NCBI GenBank assembly: GCA_002240395.1
Contig: CP016836.1
Coordinates: 1,798,001 to 1,862,000 of the forward strand
Direction: 5' to 3'
Length of the DNA: 64,000 nucleotides
DNA from: Xanthomonas citri pv. mangiferaeindicae
GTDB lineage: Bacteria; Pseudomonadota; Gammaproteobacteria; Xanthomonadales; Xanthomonadaceae
Shown: positions 42,601 to 52,483 of the stretch, piece by piece
How the letters are laid out: the number at the start of each line of letters is the position of its first letter
How positions within the stretch are numbered: position 1 is the stretch's first letter
Program-made: the position numbers and the translations under genes
Notes under the pieces: generated by a model
Told to the model about the DNA's origin: nothing
Databases searched by the model: none
What the model saw: only the letters and a program-made list of their open reading frames with translations

Positions 42601-43090
42601 GTATAGCTATAACGCTAACAACGAGATGGTGTCTGTTCAAAACTGGTCACGCGCGCAGTACAACCAGGACTTCGGCTACGACGCATTGTCGCGGCTGACA
42701 ACCATTAATTCCCCTGTGGGGAATCAGCATTTCACGTTCGATGCCAACGGCAATCGCACGTACCACCAATGGTTGTCCAATGAGACCTATGCCACGCAGC
42801 CGGGCACCAACAGGCTCTTGTCGTCTGACCATCATTTCACTTATGACGGACGTGGCAATCGCCGGAGCAAGTCCTGGAGTGGCTCGACCTCGACCTACTC
42901 CTACGATGGCTTCAACCGCTTGTCGGCGGTCTCGCGCGACGTGGCGGTCACTGACACCAATCCGAACTACGTGAGCACGACCTATCCTGCAGGCACGACG
43001 ACGTACACGGTCAATGCGCTGGGTCAGCGGACGGCCAAGAGTGGCCCGCTAGGCAGCTCTCGCTTTGTCTACGGGGGCAGAACACGCTGA
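39608..43090 (+). CDS. RHS/YD-repeat protein core, secreted (separated from its tip by a frameshift)
   Basis: 1160 residues. The ATG at 39608 has a GGGGAAAGGA site and opens a signal peptide (LLRASVMLALCLAAAGVVA). An N-terminal part with a DUF6531-like segment (TDFTGTGDMPLTLTRYYSH) leads into many YD repeats (forms such as YDARGRLTRRTTY, YDAAGRRIRVQDALGG, YDALNRLATT) that build the beta-cocoon shell of RHS toxins. The frame ends at TGA 43088 just after RFVYGG. In the +2 frame the RHS sequence continues at once (QNTLMSEVTAGQW), so one base is missing in the 43073-43077 G run. The upstream gap holds twin palindromes. Confidence 0.88.
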   Translation: MVRTKGSQGLLRASVMLALCLAAAGVVAEESTKEEIETLETVTATAPRMSDDHGVVVVAPSFPAMDFGQGLWTGMWSGSTVPIAGGIIGDIMIPDKNEGNETPGDCDESTDKPVVIISGNKVLEETDFTGTGDMPLTLTRYYSHTRQAPGQFNPKWTSSFNYRLLREFEALPPECSDPNVPIDFGGPDCSGGDGIPTVIRAERPDSSVIVYHRSPGTTTWVPEKAQGVSLITLTGNRYELSREDGGTEIYDATPGQEGRILSVANRRGVKWTFTYPGASIYFSRVTHSSGRSVAVTWNGFGAIASVTDPDGKKYTYQYSPANAAGNLTKVVYPNSTGDRTYHYDDTRHRHAITGISVGGRRYSWYAYYADGRVSESGLTGGMEKSTFTYGADYTDVTNALGHTTRHQYAWVAGRRELTSVSRSSSAACPAAAAATGYDSRGYVTHRLDWQGNRTNYQYNDRGQLLRVTSGIAPDGNTASQRIITYVWDEPRNRLQQVTYHGASVSQPLSRTRYTYYADNDSAKRGGLTQAIYLDGCSGGACTTSQTRKTTFNYTFHSNRVMKSVTVTPPVTGQARTEEYSAQGDLIRVSNSLGHTVTYSGHNGRGQPGRVVGENGQTVDFAYDARGRLTRRTTYRGDVGNQVESFTYDAMGNVLTSNDGSGATWSYTYNDAGYLTQLQERHGSAVFGTTSYTYDLLGNQTVATVKDAADQLVFKSERQYDAQGFLQAVKGNSGQNFRYTYDGNGNVVSSLDSAGRATTMAYDAAGRRIRVQDALGGVSTTTYDGMNRITRVVDPRGNATTYAYNGFGDVTRQVSPDTGTTTFAYNALGQRTRMTRHDGSWLAYTYDALNRLATTSSGDASMAYGYDWCDNGKGRLCNADSGSGTRHFGYTQEGAVAVTRDVTPNDDDWTHYAYDALGRLGGIRYPGGTSVGYGYNRGRLSVIQATINGTTRTVANQFKYAPTGALTRLVYGNGIVKERNYDLDGRATMIHDTGLLGHTYSYNANNEMVSVQNWSRAQYNQDFGYDALSRLTTINSPVGNQHFTFDANGNRTYHQWLSNETYATQPGTNRLLSSDHHFTYDGRGNRRSKSWSGSTSTYSYDGFNRLSAVSRDVAVTDTNPNYVSTTYPAGTTTYTVNALGQRTAKSGPLGSSRFVYGGRTR

Positions 43091-43824
43091 TGTCGGAAGT
43101 GACAGCGGGGCAATGGACCGACCATATCTGGATGGGGGGCGAACCGATAGGCTTGGTCCGAGGTGCGCAGCTCTACTTCACGCATACTGATCGACTCGGG
43201 CGTCCAGAAGTCGTGAGCGATGGCACCAAGACTGCGCGTTGGATCGCTGCGAACTACGCTTACGACCGTGCTGTTCTGGGCAACTCGCTGGGTGACTATA
43301 ACCTCGGCTTTCCTGGCCAGTACTACGATGCGGAGACAGGCTTCTGGTACAACGGCTTTCGTGACTATGACGGTCGGACTGGCACTTATCTGCAGAGCGA
43401 CCCGATTGGATTGGCTGGTGGGCTCAATACGTACGCTTATGCGGGAGCTAATCCAGTTGTTTTCACGGACGCGATGGGGTTGTCGAGGGGGCGGGGCGGT
43501 GAGAGAAACTGGAGTCGCAGCGCGAGCGGAACTAATAATCAGTTTAAGCATTATCGGGCCCATCCAACTGATCCGAATAAAGTTATAGTTAGGGATCCGC
43601 AAACTGGAAAACATACTATCAAAGAAAGGCCGCCTGGATTTCCCGTCAGGGCTTCTGGACTTATTCCTCTGCTGATGCTGAACGGATGGCTTGGAGAGCA
43701 GTGCGGTTTGGGTAACCATGATGCCTGTGTTACGTGGTGTGATATTAATCCATCCGAATGTGAAGATGTGCGTGAGAGTTACGAGCCTCCCGTTGCAGGT
43801 AGCTGCCCTGCGCCTGGTCAATAA
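43090..43824 (+). CDS. RHS C-terminal module: core end plus variable (toxin-type) tip
   Basis: 244 residues in the frame that continues the RHS protein. It starts with the conserved RHS end (YFTHTDRLGRPEVVSDG, GFPGQYYDAETGFWYNGFRDYD, SDPIGLAGGLNTYAYAGANPV), then an unrelated ~115-residue tip from about residue 135 with KVIVRDPQTGKHTIKERP and four closely spaced Cys (CGLGNHDACVTWC). DNA here is clearly AT-richer (43561-43620 is 38% G+C). In RHS systems the tip after DPIGL is the toxin; this one I do not recognise. The ATG overlaps the upstream stop as TGATG, so re-initiation could make it a separate protein if the frameshift is real. Confidence 0.8.
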   Translation: MSEVTAGQWTDHIWMGGEPIGLVRGAQLYFTHTDRLGRPEVVSDGTKTARWIAANYAYDRAVLGNSLGDYNLGFPGQYYDAETGFWYNGFRDYDGRTGTYLQSDPIGLAGGLNTYAYAGANPVVFTDAMGLSRGRGGERNWSRSASGTNNQFKHYRAHPTDPNKVIVRDPQTGKHTIKERPPGFPVRASGLIPLLMLNGWLGEQCGLGNHDACVTWCDINPSECEDVRESYEPPVAGSCPAPGQ

Positions 43825-43838
43825 ATTGAGGGGGTGAG

Positions 43839-44348
43839 ATGTCAAACGCAGTTGATCATTTCAGAGAGGCTTGGAGATTGGTTGATGAAGGGAAGTTTGA
43901 GAGAGCGTATGAGAGCTTTCTGCGGGCTGCTGATGAAGGAGACTCGGATGCTCATCTAGCTATCGGAAGCTTGATAGAGTCAGGCGAGTTTGGCTGGTTG
44001 GGCGCTTCGGAAGCGGAAAAGTTTTATCGAATGGCGGCTGAGAAAAATAATGCGTCAGCTCTGTTCAATTTGGGTTTGAACGCGATCAATGCTGGTGACA
44101 AGCGGGGTGCTGCAGATCTGATGTTTAAGTCATATCTTGCGGGAGAGCCTGAGGCCATCTTCTATATATTGGAGCTGTTTGAATATTTGGATTTAGGGGT
44201 GGAAAGCAAGAAATTCTTCGAGCGAAAATTGGAGTTTTCTTTGAAGGACGGGAAGCTGTCCGAATTTATTATTGGTAAGATGAGGGAATCTCCTTGGGCT
44301 AAAGCGTTATTGGCCACGTTAGGTGGCCATTCGTCCTTAACCCCGTAG
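43839..44348 (+). CDS. Candidate RHS immunity protein (Sel1/TPR-like)
   Basis: 169 residues, directly 3' of the RHS tip (14 bases), with a GAGGGGGTGAG ribosome binding site. Helical Sel1-like repeats are visible: AYESFLRAADEGDSDAHLAIG, EAEKFYRMAAEKNNASALFNLG and AADLMFKSYLAGEPEA. No signal peptide, so cytoplasmic, where an immunity protein would be needed. Base composition is low in G+C like the tip and unlike all other neighbours, which fits joint acquisition. The immunity role is inferred from position. Confidence 0.68.
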   Translation: MSNAVDHFREAWRLVDEGKFERAYESFLRAADEGDSDAHLAIGSLIESGEFGWLGASEAEKFYRMAAEKNNASALFNLGLNAINAGDKRGAADLMFKSYLAGEPEAIFYILELFEYLDLGVESKKFFERKLEFSLKDGKLSEFIIGKMRESPWAKALLATLGGHSSLTP

Positions 44349-44419
44349 AAGTTACATCTGATGCGGCTACCGACTCATAGCGGGAGTAGCACGTTGGTTG
44401 CCTGCCTAAGCCGGCGGCA

Positions 44420-44769
44420 TCAGCCCGCCGGACAGACCTCGCTCCGCGTGGCGCTGCCCGACCAGCTCCACATGCGGTGGATCTGCGGTTGGAAGGTGTG
44501 CAAAACGTGGCCGCAAGTCGCGCCGGCGTCGGGCGGCAGGCACGCCGCATGCCGGCCGTCGTCGGCGACGTACCAGCGGGCTTGCGACGGGGGCGTGGTG
44601 ATGTAGGCCAATGCGAGCAGTTCGCTCGCGACCTCGGGGCCGAAATCCGACGCCAGCCATCGCCGGCAAGCGTGTCGCAGCGCGCGGCATCGGCGATGGG
44701 ATCGGTGGTCGGCGTCGATGCGCACGCGGCGAGCAGGCAGGCCGCGGCGCATAGAGGGATCGCTCGCAT
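44420..44769 (-). pseudogene. Small lipoprotein gene with a one-base frameshift
   Basis: The reading frame from ATG 44769 gives a clean lipoprotein signal (MRAIPLCAAACLLAACAST) and continues to about CDTLAG. The next part of a plausible protein (WLASDFGPEVASELLALAYI, then ARWYVADDGRHAACLPPDAG, ending SEVCPAG) is in the +2 frame and stops at 44420. One base is missing near 44645-44665. Either sequence is short of a whole protein alone. No family recognised. Reading through the shift gives ~117 residues. Confidence 0.6.
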
Positions 44770-44847
44770 CGGGCGCGTCCTCAGGGTCCGGAGTGAAGCT
44801 TCGATCCTACGCAGGGCGTGCGAGGTGCGCACCCCGGACGCATCGCG

Positions 44848-45542
44848 TCAGCGGCGGCCCTGCCCGAACAGCTGCTTCTTCTCTTCCTCGCTCAACGGCT
44901 TGCCGGCGTCCGGATTGACCTCTCGCGCTTTCGCGTAGGCGCGCTGCGTCGCCGGGCGGGCCTGGATCGCGGCGTGCCAGCGGCGGATTTCCGGGTAAGG
45001 CGTCATATCGATCGGGCCTTGTCGTAGACGCCGATCCACGGGTACGCGGCCATGTCGGCGATCGAGTAGGCATCGCCGGCGATGAACTCGCGGCCTGCCA
45101 GCTGGGTGTCGAGCACCTGCAGCAGCCGGTTGGCCTCTTTGGTGTAGCGCTCGATCGCGTAGGGAATCTTCTCGGGCGCGTAGACGTTGAAGTGGCCGTA
45201 CTGGCCGGTCATCGGGCCTAGGCCTGCCATCTGCCAGAACAGCCATTCGATCGCTTCGATGCGCTTGCGCGGTTCGGCGGACAGGAAGCGGCCGGTCTTC
45301 TCGGCCAGATACAGCAGGATCGCGCCCGATTCGAACACCGTCTGCGGCGCGCCGCCGTCGGCCGGCGCGTGATCGACGATCGCGGGCATCTTGTTGTTCG
45401 GCGAGAACGCGAGGAACTCGGGCTGGAACTGGTCGCCCTTGCCGATGTTGACCGGGTGGATCGTGTAATCGAGTCCGGCTTCCTCGAGAAACAGCGTGAC
45501 CTTGTGGCCGTTGGGGGTGGGCCAGTAATGCAGGTCGATCAT
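44848..45542 (-). pseudogene. Glutathione S-transferase gene with a one-base frameshift
   Basis: From ATG 45542 the product begins as a thioredoxin-fold GST (MIDLHYWPTPNGHKVTLFLE; glutathione-site ESGAILLYLAEKTGRF) of the YfcG/YghU-like group and runs to AYPWIGVYDKA, then hits TGA at 45003. The missing C-terminal part (PIDMTPYPEIRRWHAAIQ to LFGQGRR) follows in the +2 frame and ends at 44848. Restoring one C in the GGCCC run (45014-45018) gives an uninterrupted ~231-residue GST. So it is either a recent pseudogene or a sequencing error. Confidence 0.82.
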
Positions 45543-45720
45543 GGCGACGCTCCGAAAGACAAGTGCGTCGAGTCTATGGGGGCGCGCGGTCAAGCGGCGT
45601 GGCGACGCGGCGCACGCTGCGTTGCGGTGGTGGCGCTTGGGAACGTGAGCGAGAACGCGGCCCATCCCATCAGCGCGGGCAGGGTTGCGTGGGGAGAGTG
45701 CTTTTTCGCGGGCGTTCGTT

Positions 45721-45765
45721 TGCCCCCATCCCAGCCTTCCCCGCGAGCGGGGGAAGGGACAGGCG
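45721..45765. repeat. Half-unit of the BIME-like repeat
   Basis: GCCCCCATCCCAGCCTTCCC and a CCGC/GCGG-type hairpin match the right half of the units at 2096 and 2270. It lies in the 234-base gap between the GST and GH3 genes, next to the GH3 stop. Confidence 0.65.
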
Positions 45766-45776
45766 ACTGCGCGCGC

Positions 45777-48386
<2,610 letters not shown>

Positions 48387-48424
48387 CGTCGGGTTCCCCT
48401 CCGCTACGTGGTCGTCAGTTCGGC

Positions 48425-48438
48425 TGACAGCGTTGTCA
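48425..48438. promoter_or_regulatory. Candidate LacI operator upstream of GH3 and lacI
   Basis: TGACAGCGTTGTCA, an inverted repeat of TGACA around GCGT, 39 bases before the GH3 start and 143 bases before lacI. The same site recurs at 55547 and 59361, each in front of a TonB receptor gene. CG-centred palindromes of this size are typical LacI-family operators. Confidence 0.72.
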
Positions 48439-48580
48439 TGAGCGCCGCAGAATACCGCAAGCTGTCTGCGATGTTTGCTGCAGAGCGGCAAAACCGCGAC
48501 CGCCCTGCGCTGCCATCATGGAGTCGGTGCCGGTCTGGCAGAATCTGTCGCGAAATCGCACCGACTCTGGATTCCATTAC

Positions 48581-49588
48581 ATGCGTGTCCGCATCGAGGA
48601 CGTCGCCGCAGAGGCCGGCGTGTCCATGAAGACCGTCTCGCGGGTGCTCAACCGCGAGCCCAACGTCGCCGCGGCCACGCGCGCGCGGGTCGAAGCCGCG
48701 GTCGGCAAGCTGCGCTACACGCCGCATCCCTCGGCGCGCACGCTGGCCGGGCGCCGCTCGTACCTGGTCGCGATGCTCTACGACAATCCGTCGAGCAACT
48801 ATCTGATGGAGGTCGAGCTCGGCCTGCTCGATGCCTGCAAGGCGCATCACTACAACCTGATGCTCGCGCCGCTGGTCTACGACGCGCGCGACATCGTCGA
48901 CACGGTCGAGGCGATGGTCGAGCAGTCGCGCCTGGACGGCGTGGTGCTGACGCCGCCGATCACCGATGACGCTGCGCTGCTGGCGCGGCTCGACGAGCTC
49001 GACGTGCCATACGCGAGCATCTCGCCGATGGAAGCGCACCGCCGGGTCGGCGTGACCGTCGACGAGGGCAGCGCCGTACGCGAGATGATTGCGCACCTGG
49101 TCTCGCTCGGACATCGCCGCATCGCGCACATCAAGGGGCACCCCGCGCACGGCGCGACCGGTTGGCGCTTGGCCGGCTATCGCGCCGGATTGCGCGAGGC
49201 CGGCCTGGCCTTCGATCCAGCGCTGGTCGTGGATGGCGAGTTCTCGCACGAGTCGGGATTCCGCGCCGCGACACGACTGATGGCGCTGCCTGAGCCGCCG
49301 ACCGCGATCTTCGCGGCCAACGACGACATGGCCGCCGGTGTGATCTGCGCGGTCTACGAGCTCGGGCTGCAGGTGCCGCGCGATGTCTCGGTCTGCGGCT
49401 TCGATGACACCCCGATCTCGCGCCATATCCACCCCGCGCTGACCACGGTGCGCCAGCCCACGCGCGAGATGGGCCAGTTGGCCGGGCTGGAACTGCTCAA
49501 GGCGCTGCGTGATCGCGACGAGGCCGGCATGGTCGAAGTGCCGTACACGCTGCAGCTGCGGCGCTCCACCGGTCCGGCGCCGCGCTGA
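48581..49588 (+). CDS. LacI-family transcriptional regulator of the sugar locus
   Basis: A 335-residue repressor. The N-terminal HTH is RIEDVAAEAGVSMKTVSRVL with hinge LRYTPHPSARTLAGRR, followed by a periplasmic-binding-protein-like effector domain (HRRIAHIKGHP, TAIFAANDDMAAGVI, VCGFDDTPISR). The ATG at 48581 is chosen since the HTH begins there; upstream ATG 48518 adds 21 unlike residues. It lies between GH3 and the transporter and probably binds the three TGACA-type palindromes in the locus. The effector is probably a sugar released by these enzymes. Confidence 0.9.
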   Translation: MRVRIEDVAAEAGVSMKTVSRVLNREPNVAAATRARVEAAVGKLRYTPHPSARTLAGRRSYLVAMLYDNPSSNYLMEVELGLLDACKAHHYNLMLAPLVYDARDIVDTVEAMVEQSRLDGVVLTPPITDDAALLARLDELDVPYASISPMEAHRRVGVTVDEGSAVREMIAHLVSLGHRRIAHIKGHPAHGATGWRLAGYRAGLREAGLAFDPALVVDGEFSHESGFRAATRLMALPEPPTAIFAANDDMAAGVICAVYELGLQVPRDVSVCGFDDTPISRHIHPALTTVRQPTREMGQLAGLELLKALRDRDEAGMVEVPYTLQLRRSTGPAPR

Positions 49589-49757
49589 GCGGCGCGCTGA
49601 TGGAACCGCCCGGGTCGCTCCTGCCTGTTCGCGGCCGCGTCGCGGCGACAGAGCGTGCGTCGGCGCACGCACAATCGCCCCGTAAGCCGGTATCTTCGAC
49701 GTTCGAGCCTGACCGGCGCCGGCGCATCCGCCGCGTCGCACACGTCACTCCGGGGAT

Positions 49758-51193
49758 ATGGATATGAGCAGCCCAAGCATTGCCGGCGACGCCTCCGCGC
49801 GCGCTGCCGAGAACACCCGCTTCATCGTCCTGATCAGTTGTGTGGCCACGATCGGCGGCTTTCTGTTCGGCTTCGACAGCGGCGTCATCAACGGCACGGT
49901 CGACGGCCTGCAGCAGGCCTTCGGCTCGAGCAAGGCCGCGCTGGGCTTCGAGGTCGCCTCGATGCTGCTGGGCTGCGCGATCGGCGCGTTCTTCGCCGGC
50001 CGGCTCGCCGACCGTTGGGGGCGGCGCAGCGTATTGATCATTTCCGCGGTGCTGTTCCTGTTGTCCGCGATCGGGTCGGGTGCGGCCACCAGCTCGTTGA
50101 TGTTCATCGCCGCGCGCGTGCTCGGGGCTTCGCGGTCGGTGCGGCCAGCGTGATGTCGCCGGCCTACATCGCCGAGGTGGCGCCGGCGCGCTACCGAGGC
50201 CGGCTGGCGACGGTGCAGCAGATCGCGATCATCTCCGGCCTGTTCGCGGCCTTCCTGAGCAACTACTTGCTCGCCCGCAGCGCCGGCGCATCGACCGATG
50301 CGCTGTGGCTGGGCGCGCCGGCGTGGCGCTGGATGTTCTGGATGATGGCGTTCCCGTCGCTGCTGTTCCTGGCGCTGTTGATGCTGATTCCCGAGAGCCC
50401 GCGCTATCTGATGGTCAAGCGCCGTCACGGCGAGGCGCTCGCGGTGCTGTCGCGGCTGTACGGCCCGGCCCAGGCGCAGACGACGCTGGGCGAGATCGAA
50501 CGCTCGCTGGCCGGCGATCAGCACCGTCCACGGCTGTCGGACCTGGTCGACCGGGTCAGCGGCCGCATCCGGCCGATCGTCTGGGTCGGCATCGGTCTGG
50601 CGACGTTTCAGCAGTTGGTCGGCATCAACGTGGTGTTCTACTACGGCGCGGTGCTATGGCAGGCCGTCGGCTTTTCGGAAAGCGATGCGCTGCTGATCAA
50701 CGTGCTGTCGGGCGCGCTGAGTATCGGCGCCTGCCTGATCACCGTGGTGTTGATCGATCGCATCGGTCGCAAGCCGCTGCTGTGGATCGGCTCGCTCGGC
50801 ATGGCGGTGTCGCTGGCCGTGCTGACCTGGGTGTTCGCCAGTGGCGCCCTGGTCGACGGGCACCTGCAGCTGCCGGACGGCATGGGCACGGTGGCGCTGA
50901 TCGCGGCCAATGCCTACGTGGTGTTCTTCAACATGTCCTGGGGCCCGGTAATGTGGGTCATGCTCGGCGAGATGTTCCCCAACCAGATCCGCGGGTCGGG
51001 CCTGGCCGTCGCCGGCGCCGCGCAATGGACGTCGAACTTCGCCATCACGATGAGCTTCCCGGTCCTGCTGGCCGGTATCGGTCTGGCCTCGACCTACGCG
51101 ATCTACATGGTCGCCGCGTTCGTCTCGGTGGGCTTCGTGCTCAGGTACGTCCGCGAGACCAAGGGCCGCGCGCTGGAGCAGATGGAAGGCTGA
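49758..51193 (+). pseudogene. Sugar porter (MFS) gene with a one-base frameshift
   Basis: A sugar/H+ symporter of the XylE/GalP group. The first part (from ATG 49758) shows TIGGFLFGFDSGVINGT and GRLADRWGRRSV and ends early at TGA 50152. The rest continues in the +2 frame: FAVGAASVMSPAYIAEVAP, PESPRYLMVKRRHGEA, FQQLVGINVVFYYG, ETKGRALEQM, stop 51193. Restoring one G in the run 50124-50127 rebuilds RVLGGFAVGAAS and a ~478-residue, twelve-helix transporter. It lies directly after lacI. The intact look of both parts favours a very recent change or a sequencing error. Confidence 0.87.
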
Positions 51194-51356
51194 GGGCGCT
51201 GTCGGTGCGTTTGGCGAAGGCGCGGTCTGTGGATCTCGCCTTCGTCATGCCTGGGGGGAGCCGATCGGGGCGTGCGTTCCGGACGATAGGGGCGATCGAT
51301 ATCCACGTTGACGTAGGTCCCACTCGTCGGCCGGCGCATGCGCGCGCCGGCGCGGC

Positions 51357-52373
51357 TCAACGCGATAGGCGCTCGCGCAGCCGCGCCCGAATCGTTGCCG
51401 CTCGGACATCGTTGAACGGCGCCAGGACACCACGGGCCTCTTCGGGAATGTGATCGGCCGTTTCCGGCCCGGACTCGAACACGTAGTGCCTGAAGATCTC
51501 CTGCCAGGTCGCCCGCTGATCGGGCGGCAGGTCCCGGATCGACAGCAGCGCGTGCATTAGCGCGTTCATCGGCGTGTCCATCCAGTCCGGTGTACGGCGC
51601 CACCAGTAGTTGATCAGCACGTTGAAGCTGTCCAGGGCTTCCATGTGGTGCCACCACATGCTCGGAATGAAAACAGCATCACCTGGCTCTAAAGTTGCAG
51701 TGCGCGCGTGCTGCATCGCCTCGGCGAAGCGGGGGAAGCGCGTGAGATCGGGAGCGGCGAAATCCACCAGACTGATCGGCTGCCCGGCCGGGGTAACGTC
51801 CAACGGACCGACATACAAATTGGTCAGCTGGTCGGGCGGCAACAGCGTCACCCGCCGCCGGCCGGCGCACACGCAGGCGAGGTTCTCGGGCAGGTCCTGG
51901 TGGGCTGGCACGCGCGTGCGATTGCCGATCCAGATGCTCGCCAGCGGATCGTCGACGCCGAGTTCGAGCGGATGATGCGCGCGCAGGCCCGGCAGGAAGG
52001 TGTCGAGCGTGGTCGCGCCGAGATAGATCATCGGCGGGTCGGGGGCATCGAGATACTTGACGAGGGTGTTGAGCGCCACGGTCAGCGGCACCTGCTCGCG
52101 TCGGAAATTGAATCCCTGAAGGGCGGGGTCGTAGCCAATGCGGCCATGCTCTGACGGTGGCGCCGTCATCGCGCTGGCGGGCATGCGGTCGTTGGCGAAC
52201 CGGCGCAGGTAGGCGGCGGCTTCACGGCTGGAATGACGTGAGGCCCGAACTAGCGGCCAGTCGGCGAACCTGCCACGCAGGATCAACGGCGCATCCTCGC
52301 GCACGGCCTGCGCGAGCGTCAGGTCCGGGGCGGCATCGGGAATGCGCTCAGAGATGGCGGATATCTCATGCAT
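51357..52373 (-). CDS. Cupin_8/JmjC-like Fe(II), 2-oxoglutarate oxygenase-type protein
   Basis: A 338-residue cupin-fold protein. The iron triad is probably His158-x-Asp160 (AHQD) and His242 or His243 (SMWWHHME); GDAVFIPS is the usual strand before the distal His. Such proteins occur beside TonB receptor genes in sugar loci of xanthomonads and Caulobacter; their substrate (protein side chain or small molecule) is not known. Leftward, ~110 bases after the TonB receptor stop and probably read from the same transcript unless the hairpin at 52445 stops it. Confidence 0.82.
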   Translation of the reverse strand: MHEISAISERIPDAAPDLTLAQAVREDAPLILRGRFADWPLVRASRHSSREAAAYLRRFANDRMPASAMTAPPSEHGRIGYDPALQGFNFRREQVPLTVALNTLVKYLDAPDPPMIYLGATTLDTFLPGLRAHHPLELGVDDPLASIWIGNRTRVPAHQDLPENLACVCAGRRRVTLLPPDQLTNLYVGPLDVTPAGQPISLVDFAAPDLTRFPRFAEAMQHARTATLEPGDAVFIPSMWWHHMEALDSFNVLINYWWRRTPDWMDTPMNALMHALLSIRDLPPDQRATWQEIFRHYVFESGPETADHIPEEARGVLAPFNDVRAATIRARLRERLSR

Positions 52374-52444
52374 CGAGGGGTCGTCCGCAACGGTCTGATC
52401 GCAGCATAGCCCGGTCGCTGCAGATCGCTGTGCGTTCCGCGTAG

Positions 52445-52474
52445 CCCGCCTCCGGCCAGATGGCCGGAGGCGGG
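52445..52474 (-). terminator. Strong hairpin after the first TonB receptor gene
   Basis: A perfect 13 bp GC stem (CCCGCCTCCGGCC and complement) with an AGAT loop, 10 bases beyond the TonB receptor stop and 71 bases before the cupin start. No T tract, so termination may be partial. Confidence 0.62.
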
Positions 52475-52483
52475 AGAGTCGGA

